From Flavobacterium sp. (GTDB lineage: Bacteria > Bacteroidota > Bacteroidia > Flavobacteriales > Flavobacteriaceae): a DNA stretch of 59,351 bases. The notes beneath the pieces were generated by a model. It saw only the letters and a program-made list of their open reading frames with translations. It searched no databases and had not been told where the DNA came from. The stretch lies in NCBI RefSeq assembly GCF_024710485.1, contig NZ_JANJUQ010000005.1, positions 1 to 59,351 of the forward strand, given 5' to 3'. Position numbers and translations under genes: made by a program. Shown piece by piece: positions 52,889-59,351 of the stretch (the first letter of the stretch is position 1; every line of letters begins with the position of its first letter).

Positions 52889-54202
52889 TTAATTTAATCG
52901 CTTAAATCCGGAATGACAAATGGGCCCTTCTAAAAGTGTATGAAGGTCAACATCGCCGTTCTGATGCGCTTTGATTTGATGGTAAACCGAATCCAAAGCT
53001 TCAAAATACTGTACGAAATCTACATCTTCATGCGCAATGGAAGCATAAAAATTAGTACTGGCCAAAAATCCTTTTTTCAGCATTTCCTGCGTGATAAAAG
53101 TTTTGAACAGCAAAGCATCATCGCTGTTAAAGGCATAAGTCGTTAAAGATGGTATCCCTGAAATGGTAATAGACAACTGATGAGCGTCGGCCAACTTTTG
53201 CCAACCTTGCTGCATTTGTTTCCCTTTTTCAGTAATAATGTCCCATGATTGGATGCGTTCCATCACCTCTAGTGTTTTCAAGGCGGCAGTTGGCCCTATG
53301 CGCTCTGTCCAAAAAGTACTGCTGATAAAGGTTTTTTGTGCCGCTTCCATCACCGAACGCTTACCCACTACTGCGGTTAAAGCATAACCGTTACCGATAG
53401 TTTTACCATACATAGCCATATCCGGCTCAACGCCATATTTTTTATAAATCCCGCCAAATGTTTCTCGGAAACCGGAAGTACATTCATCAAAAATCAACAC
53501 TATATTTTTTTGAGTTGCCAAATCGCGAACTTTTTGTAAAAAGTTATCTTCCGGACCAAAATTTCGCACCACTTCCATCTTGATGACCCCAATATCTTGA
53601 GTGGCTACAATTTGCTCTAATTCCTCAATATTGTTATAGTGAAAAGGGAAAACCGAATTTTTCAAATTTTTAGGCACACCGGCCGGTTCTAAACCCGGCA
53701 ATAAATGTCCCGAAAGACCATCACCACTGTTGTGATTGGTAGACAAATACCAATCGTGCCAACCGTGATAACCACAAATGGCTACATTGTCTTTGCCGGA
53801 TGCCGCACGCGCAATTCTAATGGCAATAGCGTTAGCCTCACCGCCGCTTCTGGCAAAACGTACCATATCAGCCCAAGGATTCATAGCCACTAGCTTTTCA
53901 GCCAAATAGACTTCCTCTGGGCAGTTCAAAGTACTCATATTGCCGTTCTTTATCGTTTGCATTACTGCTGCGTCAACTTCGTCATGACCGTAACCTAGGG
54001 TATTCGTACCTATGCCCATAATAGACATATCGGTAAACTGATTACCGTCTAAGTCCCAAACTTTATTGCCTTTCGACTTTGAAAAATAACTGGGCCAATG
54101 ATCCGGTAAAAACATTTCCGGTCTTTTGGATAAAAGCATGGTACCGCCGGGAATGAGTGATTTTGCCTTCTCATACAATTTTTGTCCGGTTCTGTTATTC
54201 AT
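52889..54202 (-). CDS. Class III PLP aminotransferase (glutamate-1-semialdehyde-aminomutase-like)
   Basis: The 437-residue protein has SLIPGGTMLLSKRP near the start, GEANAIAIRIARAA, CGYHGWHDW, LIFDECTSGFRETFGG (D239, E240) and MAMYGKTIGNGYALTAVVG (K267, PLP Lys). HemL-like enzymes of this class occur in sugar loci, where they aminate a keto sugar. With the PseF-like gene overlapping by 8 bp and an AKR nearby, it probably modifies the nonulosonate or its precursor. It is not likely to serve haem synthesis here. Confidence 0.85.
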   Translation of the reverse strand: MNNRTGQKLYEKAKSLIPGGTMLLSKRPEMFLPDHWPSYFSKSKGNKVWDLDGNQFTDMSIMGIGTNTLGYGHDEVDAAVMQTIKNGNMSTLNCPEEVYLAEKLVAMNPWADMVRFARSGGEANAIAIRIARAASGKDNVAICGYHGWHDWYLSTNHNSGDGLSGHLLPGLEPAGVPKNLKNSVFPFHYNNIEELEQIVATQDIGVIKMEVVRNFGPEDNFLQKVRDLATQKNIVLIFDECTSGFRETFGGIYKKYGVEPDMAMYGKTIGNGYALTAVVGKRSVMEAAQKTFISSTFWTERIGPTAALKTLEVMERIQSWDIITEKGKQMQQGWQKLADAHQLSITISGIPSLTTYAFNSDDALLFKTFITQEMLKKGFLASTNFYASIAHEDVDFVQYFEALDSVYHQIKAHQNGDVDLHTLLEGPICHSGFKRLN

Positions 54203-54965
54203 GGGTATCTTGATTTAATGATTTTAAATAACCTTCATTTCTGATGATGCTTTGGTTGCTTAAAGCATCTTGGTGTGCTAAAATATAGTCGGTATACGTT
54301 TTCCAATCCTTGTCTGTTCCCAACTGCGCTATCAAAAGCGCAACGGTGGCCAAATCGGAAGGTTCGTCTACTGTCATTCTAACTTTATTATAATTATCAG
54401 GAGCCGCAAAATTCATAGCCTTGAATAGGGTTCCGCCATTAACATCCGCATTTTTTCTGAGGTATGGCGTCACATGTTCCCTGTCTGACAATAATGTAGC
54501 ATCACGCCAAGCCTGCTCCAAAGCGGCAAAAGTAAAAACCTCTACATCTTGACCGTCAGGAAAATGCTCAACTAAAACATTAGCTCCATAATCGAGTTGG
54601 TTCGTTATAGTCATTTCAATTACTGTATCGATCAAACTAGCATCAATTAGCGGACAATCCGAAGTAACCCTTACTACATAATCAGGTTGATAGTCAACTA
54701 CAGCTTTATAAAACCTGTCTAAAACATCTTCCGTAGAACCATGGTAAAAAGAGACTCCGGCTTGGTTAGCTATAGCAGCTATTTGTTCCGATTTGGGCTC
54801 TAGAGTCGTGGCCACCATAATTTTTTGGGCCAAGACCGATTTTTTTAATCTTTTCAAATGAACCCCAAGCAAAGTGTCATCGCCTAATTTTTGCAATACC
54901 TTTTCCGGAAACCTGCTGCTTCCTATTCTGGCTTGGGTAACCAATATTACTTTGGGTGCTACCAT
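54195..54965 (-). CDS. pseF: PseF/SpsF-type cytidylyltransferase
   Basis: The 256-residue protein starts VILVTQARIGSSRFPEKVLQ, the SpsF/PseF nucleotidyltransferase motif. It continues with STEDVLDRFYKAVVDYQPDY, VVRVTSDCPLIDASLID, and LLSDREHVTPYLRKN. It would make the CMP-activated nonulosonic acid used by a transferase. It differs clearly from the NeuA-type enzyme in the left block. It overlaps both neighbours by 7-8 bp. Confidence 0.88.
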   Translation of the reverse strand: MVAPKVILVTQARIGSSRFPEKVLQKLGDDTLLGVHLKRLKKSVLAQKIMVATTLEPKSEQIAAIANQAGVSFYHGSTEDVLDRFYKAVVDYQPDYVVRVTSDCPLIDASLIDTVIEMTITNQLDYGANVLVEHFPDGQDVEVFTFAALEQAWRDATLLSDREHVTPYLRKNADVNGGTLFKAMNFAAPDNYNKVRMTVDEPSDLATVALLIAQLGTDKDWKTYTDYILAHQDALSNQSIIRNEGYLKSLNQDTHE

Positions 54966-55822
54966 TTTGAAGGGTTTAATAATTCTATAGTTGCTACATT
55001 AATTTGGTCAATGGCCAATAAAGCTTCAGCTTTTATGACAACACTGCTCCACTGTAAATTTAAGTTCAACTGCTCCATACTTTCAACACCTATTAAAACT
55101 TTATCTATATAGGGTTTGGTCAAACAATATTGCAAGGCCAAATGGCCGATGTCAAGTTTGTTATCATTGGCAATGCTTTTGATTTCATCCAAATAAAAAC
55201 GCAAAGGCTCAAGCTTTTCCGGTAAAGCATTACTGTCTTTAAAAAACAATCCTTGTAAAAAGCAAGAACGGGTGTGAATTTCCTTTCCGGAATCCTTTAA
55301 GGCCATCAGCATGGTGGCTCTCAGGTTGGCATTATCCAACATATTAAAAGGCAATTGTACAACCGATATCAAATCATCAGAAAGCAATGCTTCTAATTCT
55401 TCGTTGGTATAAACCGACACTCCTATTTTTTTAAAATATCGGGGATAACCCTGTGCATAAATTTCAGATAAAATGGCTTTATTTTGTTGGTAAGCTTCGA
55501 AAGAATGAAACATTACAGTATGCACAGCCTCAACCTTCATGGCTTGTATACTGGCCTTCAAAGAAGCAAACCAATCTACCGCAACATCCTTACTGAACTT
55601 TGTATTAACTAAAAACGCATCCTCCGGATTGGCTTCATGATAAAGCCCTATTCTATGTTCCGCAACGCCATAAGCAGCTGCTGTATCGAGCTCAGTGATA
55701 CCATAACCGTAGGCTTCTTTTAATAGGGCAATTACAGAAGACTCGTTGGGCAAACCTTGAGTATTGTTGATCCCATAATCAAGACCAAACTGTACTGTTC
55801 CTAAAATTAACTTCTCTTTCAT
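54959..55822 (-). CDS. Aldo/keto reductase in the nonulosonate cluster
   Basis: The 287-residue protein has the AKR catalytic tetrad visible: ITELDTAAAYG (D46, Y51), NTKFSKD (K75) and VMFHSFEAY (H106). LILGTVQFGLDYGINN is the usual start of the AKR branch seen in nonulosonate and spore-coat sugar clusters. It may reduce or oxidise a sugar intermediate and pair with the class III aminotransferase. The substrate is unknown. Confidence 0.88.
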   Translation of the reverse strand: MKEKLILGTVQFGLDYGINNTQGLPNESSVIALLKEAYGYGITELDTAAAYGVAEHRIGLYHEANPEDAFLVNTKFSKDVAVDWFASLKASIQAMKVEAVHTVMFHSFEAYQQNKAILSEIYAQGYPRYFKKIGVSVYTNEELEALLSDDLISVVQLPFNMLDNANLRATMLMALKDSGKEIHTRSCFLQGLFFKDSNALPEKLEPLRFYLDEIKSIANDNKLDIGHLALQYCLTKPYIDKVLIGVESMEQLNLNLQWSSVVIKAEALLAIDQINVATIELLNPSKW

Positions 55823-55830
55823 TAGGCAAA

Positions 55831-56634
55831 CTAAGAATGGGCAATAGCTTCTAAAATAGAGGCCGCAGCCTCTTTATCATGCTCCCACCATTGACTGTCC
55901 AACAAAGCATTGCGCTGTGCTAGTGTGAGCCTTTCAGCTATCATTTTGGCAGGAGTTCCTGCAAATACGGTAAAAGGAGGAACATCTTTGGTCACCACCG
56001 ATTTACTACCGATAACAGCACCTATACCAATTTCGATTCCCGACATAATAGTTACGCCTTCACCTATATAAACATCATGACCTATCGTAAGTACATTCAT
56101 TTTCTTAGTGTCGGAAGTACTGTCTTTAGAGCAATCGTAATCTTCTTTATTTTTACCAAACTGGTAACCAAAAGGATAAGTGGTCAACTGGCTAACATCG
56201 TGTCCTATCAAACCCAACCTGCAATCAGCTCCAATATGACAATAATTGCCAATCTCTACATTGTATAAAATAGTGCTGGGTTTAAAATAGGAATATTTTC
56301 CAATCTTAGCCATCCCTACACTGCGAGCTTTGTCACTAAAATAGGCCTCTGAGTAATATCGTTTAATTTTTCCTGTCGAAACGCCTAAAGAAACCAACTG
56401 CTCTTGTACACGTTCAAAAGCTATAATTCCTATCACTATTGTGTCATAAACAAATAAATCCGCATCATACGGACTGTAAACAGGAATACCTTCATAGGTG
56501 GTTCCACGCAATCGACTATCATTGTCGAGAAAGTCAAACACAACGGCTTCATGACTGATAATCGAAGAAGCATATAGACTTCTGTAAACCTCCAGTCCTT
56601 CCCTGCACGCACCGAAAACAGCTATCCTTTTCAT
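55831..56634 (-). CDS. Hexapeptide acyltransferase with Rossmann-like N-domain
   Basis: The 267-residue protein has an N-terminal sugar-nucleotide-type domain (KRIAVFGACREGLEVYRSL). It is followed by left-handed beta-helix repeats with LGLIGHDVSQLTTYPFG, IGHDVYIGEGVTIMSG, GIGAVIGSKSVVTKDVPPF and FAGTPAKMIAERL: the CatB/xenobiotic acetyltransferase form. It shares one base with pseC. It may N- or O-acetylate a nonulosonate precursor, overlapping in role with the double GNAT protein. Confidence 0.82.
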   Translation of the reverse strand: MKRIAVFGACREGLEVYRSLYASSIISHEAVVFDFLDNDSRLRGTTYEGIPVYSPYDADLFVYDTIVIGIIAFERVQEQLVSLGVSTGKIKRYYSEAYFSDKARSVGMAKIGKYSYFKPSTILYNVEIGNYCHIGADCRLGLIGHDVSQLTTYPFGYQFGKNKEDYDCSKDSTSDTKKMNVLTIGHDVYIGEGVTIMSGIEIGIGAVIGSKSVVTKDVPPFTVFAGTPAKMIAERLTLAQRNALLDSQWWEHDKEAAASILEAIAHS

Positions 56635-57818
56635 TATGAGTTAAAATAATTTACAACCTCATCAATTACAAACTGCTGTTCTTCATCAGTCAGTGTTGGA
56701 TACATAGGCAAACTGATACAATGCTTATAATAGCGTTCCGCATTAGGCATATCGCCTTCTTTCCAACCAAATTGCCTGTAATAAGGCATTAAATGACAAG
56801 GAATATAGTGAATTTGAGCAAAAATATTTTGTGTTCTCAAGTAATTATACAAGCCCAATCGATCGTCTGTTTCCAATACATACAAATGATAAGCATGGCC
56901 TTCAACTACACCCGACTGTCCTTTCAAGAAAGATTTCCCCTTAAAAGCATCAGCATATCGCTGGGCTATTGCCCGACGTCTGACTATACCCTCATCCGCT
57001 CTTTTCAACTGGCTTAAACCAAGTGCAGCTTGAAAATCGGTTAATCTGTAGTTAAAGCCTAAATCCTGCATTTCCATATACCACGCAGGATAATTGTTTT
57101 CGCCTCCGGCAAATGCAATAGTATTGGTATATAAATCTTCCGATTTAACGATACCGTGAGTTCTTAATTGTAACAGTTTTTGGTACAACTTTTCATCGTT
57201 GGTAGTAACCATCCCTCCCTCACCCGAAGCTATGTGCTTAACAGGATGAAAAGAAAAAATGGCTAAATCCGCAAAATTTCCGTTACCGCAATTTTGTACC
57301 GTTCCGGTTGAATCCGTAAAATAGCCTCCGGGTGAATGACATGAGTCCTCAATAATCCAAAGGTTATATTGTTGGGCCAAAGCCTTGAATTTCTCAAGAT
57401 CAACTGCTCTTCCTGCAAAATCTACCGGTATAATCCCTTGATAGGTTCCCATGGGAGCAGCCTCTAGTAAGGCCGCCACAGCATTGTAATCTAAAAGATA
57501 GGTCTCCGGATCAATATCAGCAAAAACAACTTCTCCACCACAATAGCGAACACAATTGGCTGAAGCAGCAAAGGTAATGGGCGTTGTAATAACTTTTTGC
57601 CCGGGTTTAACCTCTAGAGCCAAAGTACACAAATGCAAAGCTGCAGTACCATTAGCTACGGCCACCGCATACTTACTGCCTATATATTGGGCAAAAGCAT
57701 TTTCAAACTCGGCAATCTTCGGTCCTTGGGTTAAATAATCTGACTGTAAAGTGGCAACTACCGCAGCTAAATCTTCGGCAGTAATGTTTTGTCTTCCGTA
57801 AGGTATAGCTTTTCTCAT
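56634..57818 (-). CDS. pseC: PseC-type UDP-4-keto-sugar aminotransferase
   Basis: The 394-residue DegT-family protein has IPYGRQNITAEDLAAVV (the PseC start), VAVANGTAALHLCTLAL, PITFAASANCVRYCG, WIIEDSCHSPGGYF (D158) and SFHPVKHIASGEGGM (K194, PLP Lys). It aminates the PseB product UDP-2-acetamido-2,6-dideoxy-4-keto-L-arabino-hexose at C4. It overlaps pseB by 4 bp. The PglE-type paralogue in the middle block serves the other sugar. Confidence 0.93.
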   Translation of the reverse strand: MRKAIPYGRQNITAEDLAAVVATLQSDYLTQGPKIAEFENAFAQYIGSKYAVAVANGTAALHLCTLALEVKPGQKVITTPITFAASANCVRYCGGEVVFADIDPETYLLDYNAVAALLEAAPMGTYQGIIPVDFAGRAVDLEKFKALAQQYNLWIIEDSCHSPGGYFTDSTGTVQNCGNGNFADLAIFSFHPVKHIASGEGGMVTTNDEKLYQKLLQLRTHGIVKSEDLYTNTIAFAGGENNYPAWYMEMQDLGFNYRLTDFQAALGLSQLKRADEGIVRRRAIAQRYADAFKGKSFLKGQSGVVEGHAYHLYVLETDDRLGLYNYLRTQNIFAQIHYIPCHLMPYYRQFGWKEGDMPNAERYYKHCISLPMYPTLTDEEQQFVIDEVVNYFNS

Positions 57819-58828
57819 AGTGTAAAACTCTCATCAACGTGTTCTTTAATGAGCTGTCTCATGGTTTCAATGGTTTCCCATTCCGTGTTTTCTCCCGAAT
57901 TATAGGTAAAGCCAACCGGTACTTTTACAGCCTTGAACGTAGTAGTGAAATTATCCAATGACCAATTAGGCCTTGAAGGTAAAATAGCATAATATTTCCC
58001 TAAATCATAGGTATAAAAAGAGTCGGAAGCGGTAATCATCTCTTCATGTACTTTTTCACCGGGTCTGATGCCGATAATCTCTTTTTTACATTCAGGCCCA
58101 ATAGCTTCTGCTACATCTAAAATCCTGTATGATGGAATTTTAGGCACAAAAAGCTCACCGCCCCAAGCATGCTCCAAAGCATGCATAACCATGTCAACAC
58201 CGCCTTGTAACGATATGTTAAAACGGGTCATTTCAGGATCGGTAATAGGCAAAACACCTTCTTTTCGTTTCTTGATAAAAAAAGGAATAACAGAACCGTT
58301 AGACCCCATCACGTTACCATAACGAACTACCGAAAAACGAATGGGATTATGCCCTTTTATATTGTTAGCCGCCACAAATAATTTATCCGAAGTAAGCTTG
58401 GTCGCACCATATAAATTAATTGGAGCACAAGCCTTATCTGTCGACAAAGCCACAACCCGCTCTACTTTAGTTTCTAGTGAGGCATGAATTACATTCTCTG
58501 CGCCACCTATGTTGGTTTTCACACATTCATCCGGATTATACTCCGCAATTGGAACGTGTTTCATAGCCGCAGCGTGAATCACAAAATCTACTTCCTTAAA
58601 AGCACGAAGTAATCTTTCTCTGTCCCTCACATCTCCAATAAAAAAACGAATCTGCGGGTAACTACTCGTTGGATAATCTTGAGCCATCTCAAATTGCTTT
58701 TGTTCATCCCTGGAATAAATAATTAATTTTTTAATTTCAGGATGAGCCGTAAGTATGTGGGATGTAAGTGCTTTCCCAAGTGAGCCGGTTCCTCCGGTAA
58801 TCAATAAGGTTTTATCTTTTAAAAACAT
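57815..58828 (-). CDS. pseB: UDP-GlcNAc 4,6-dehydratase/5-epimerase (inverting)
   Basis: The 337-residue SDR has LLITGGTGSLGKA (9-20), STDKACAPINLYGATK with T130, D131, K132, Y140 and K144, and FSVVRYGNVMGSNGS. The Tyr (not Met) active site is typical of PseB/FlaA1 inverting dehydratases that start pseudaminic acid synthesis. It is the first gene of the right-hand unit, with an AT-rich leader and a TAnnTTTG element upstream. Confidence 0.95.
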   Translation of the reverse strand: MFLKDKTLLITGGTGSLGKALTSHILTAHPEIKKLIIYSRDEQKQFEMAQDYPTSSYPQIRFFIGDVRDRERLLRAFKEVDFVIHAAAMKHVPIAEYNPDECVKTNIGGAENVIHASLETKVERVVALSTDKACAPINLYGATKLTSDKLFVAANNIKGHNPIRFSVVRYGNVMGSNGSVIPFFIKKRKEGVLPITDPEMTRFNISLQGGVDMVMHALEHAWGGELFVPKIPSYRILDVAEAIGPECKKEIIGIRPGEKVHEEMITASDSFYTYDLGKYYAILPSRPNWSLDNFTTTFKAVKVPVGFTYNSGENTEWETIETMRQLIKEHVDESFTL

Positions 58829-59206
58829 TGGTAATGTATGGTTAATATAAATTATTAATAGTTAGTATTTGGAGAACAAAGCAAAACTGTACACAAAGCC
58901 AAAAGTATTTAATGCTGAATTAATTGCTTTTTAATAATAAAGTGTTAAAAATATTAACATTTACAAAGATAAAAAAAAATGAACGTTAGCCTACTAAATA
59001 CCCCAAATAAGTAACCATTCATAATGAAAAAATAATGTTAACTGCGGTATTTCAATCAGATGACTAAAAAAAATAAATAATGTCTTACCAGCTGGAATTA
59101 GCACAATAAAACACTTAACAAAAACCCATTACCGACAATAAAAAACAGCCTAACAGAATAAAAATTCACTTCGCCGAAACAAAGCAACCAAATAACGAAT
59201 AGTTGT
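58829..59206. other. AT-rich intergenic region upstream of pseB
   Basis: This stretch holds no convincing ORF. It is very AT-rich and probably carries the promoter and untranslated leader of the right-hand polysaccharide operon. Two minus-strand TAnnTTTG-like elements are visible (58971-58964 and 58907-58900). I see no riboswitch, tRNA or clear hairpin in it; a long leader with a regulatory role cannot be excluded. Confidence 0.6.
58964..58971 (-). promoter_or_regulatory. Possible -7 element for the pse operon
   Basis: Minus-strand TATCTTTG fits TAnnTTTG and is the better of two candidates; the other is TACTTTTG at 58907-58900. No well-spaced TTG is found upstream of either. From 58964 transcription would begin at about 58957, leaving a leader of about 129 nt; from 58900 the leader would be about 65 nt. 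Confidence 0.4.
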
Positions 59207-59210
59207 AGCA

Positions 59211-59245
59211 AAAAAAATCCCCGCCTCTTTTCAGAGACAGGGATT
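59211..59245 (-). terminator. Rho-independent terminator of the gene at the right edge
   Basis: On the minus strand AATCCC and GGGATT arms (59245-59240 and 59221-59216), with an inner CTCT/AGAG pairing (59236-59233 with 59228-59225) and a GAAA loop, form a hairpin followed directly by a run of T. It lies about 60 bp after the stop of the edge gene and separates it from the pse operon. Confidence 0.75.
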
Positions 59246-59306
59246 ATTATCTAAATTATACGAACTCGAATTTGTAATTCCTAATTCGTAATTCACAATT
59301 AAAAAC

Positions 59307-59351
59307 CTATCGTTTCACTACTCTCAAAGTTCTAACTTCGTCACCTTGAGT
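59307..59351 (-). CDS. C-terminal end of an unknown protein, possible type IX secretion tail
   Basis: Only the last 14 codons plus stop are inside the window: TQGDEVRTLRVVKR then TAG. A short polar stretch, a beta-strand-like VRTLRVVK and a basic end resemble the C-terminus of flavobacterial type IX secretion sorting domains. The downstream hairpin terminator supports a real gene end. Fourteen residues are too few for certainty. Confidence 0.4.
   Translation of the reverse strand, partial: TQGDEVRTLRVVKR

Noticed and set aside
52889..54202. HemL, glutamate-1-semialdehyde aminomutase for haem synthesis
   Set aside because: Context is a nonulosonate cluster with an 8-bp overlap to a PseF-like gene; class III aminotransferases of this look occur in sugar loci.
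58829..59206. Small RNA or tRNA in the leader region
   Set aside because: No cloverleaf, conserved loop or strong hairpin seen; AT-rich throughout.

Overview
The window looks like part of a Flavobacterium-type (Bacteroidota) chromosome. The DNA is AT-rich, ribosome-binding sites are not obvious, and several starts are preceded by the Bacteroidota promoter element TAnnTTTG (once with a well-spaced upstream TTG). A BY-kinase/PHP-phosphatase/Wza set is present, and a possible type IX secretion tail lies at the right edge. Almost the whole window is one surface-polysaccharide (LPS O-antigen and/or capsule) locus. Every gene except one is on the minus strand, so transcription runs from high to low coordinates. 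I see no tRNA, rRNA, CRISPR array, transposase or phage gene.

Right block (58828 down to 35674, about 22 tightly packed genes, probably one operon). It opens with a pseudaminic-acid-type nonulosonate pathway: pseB, pseC, an acyltransferase, an aldo/keto reductase, a pseF-like cytidylyltransferase, a class III aminotransferase, a double-GNAT protein and pseI. No pseG is visible. Next come a sialyltransferase-like GT, a Wzx flippase and an EpsG-like Wzy. The block continues with two paralogous deacetylase-like proteins, a CapA-like protein, an ATP-grasp ligase, an AlgD-like GDP-mannose dehydrogenase and several glycosyltransferases. It ends with a small membrane protein and an MBOAT/SGNH O-acylation pair.

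Middle block (35564 down to 21675). A promoter-like element precedes a compact type II fatty-acid/polyketide-like cassette: two ACPs, two ketoreductases, an intact KAS III, a second KAS III homologue lacking two catalytic residues, an AMP-forming ligase, a metallo-beta-lactamase-fold hydrolase and a PglD-like N-acyltransferase. It is followed directly by PglC-, PglE- and PglF-like enzymes that make and transfer a 4-amino-4,6-dideoxy-GlcNAc (Qui2NAc4N) sugar, then Wza and Wzc. The simplest reading is that the cassette builds a short hydroxylated acyl chain and attaches it to N4 of that sugar. From memory, the Flavobacterium psychrophilum O-polysaccharide carries a 3,5-dihydroxyhexanoyl group on Qui2NAc4N. 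Two rounds of condensation and ketoreduction without dehydration would give exactly that chain.

One plus-strand gene, a PHP-domain protein tyrosine phosphatase (20955-21689), has the best promoter in the window. Its 3' end overlaps the 3' end of the kinase gene wzc.

Left block (20799 down to the left edge). It holds an ABC polysaccharide exporter (Wzm/Wzt with a C-terminal substrate-binding-type domain), many GT2 and GT4 glycosyltransferases, a second nonulosonate set (NeuB, NeuC, NeuA), methyltransferases including an FkbM type, and an O-antigen polymerase/ligase-like membrane protein. The window therefore carries both ABC- and Wzx/Wzy-type machinery and two nonulosonic acid pathways.
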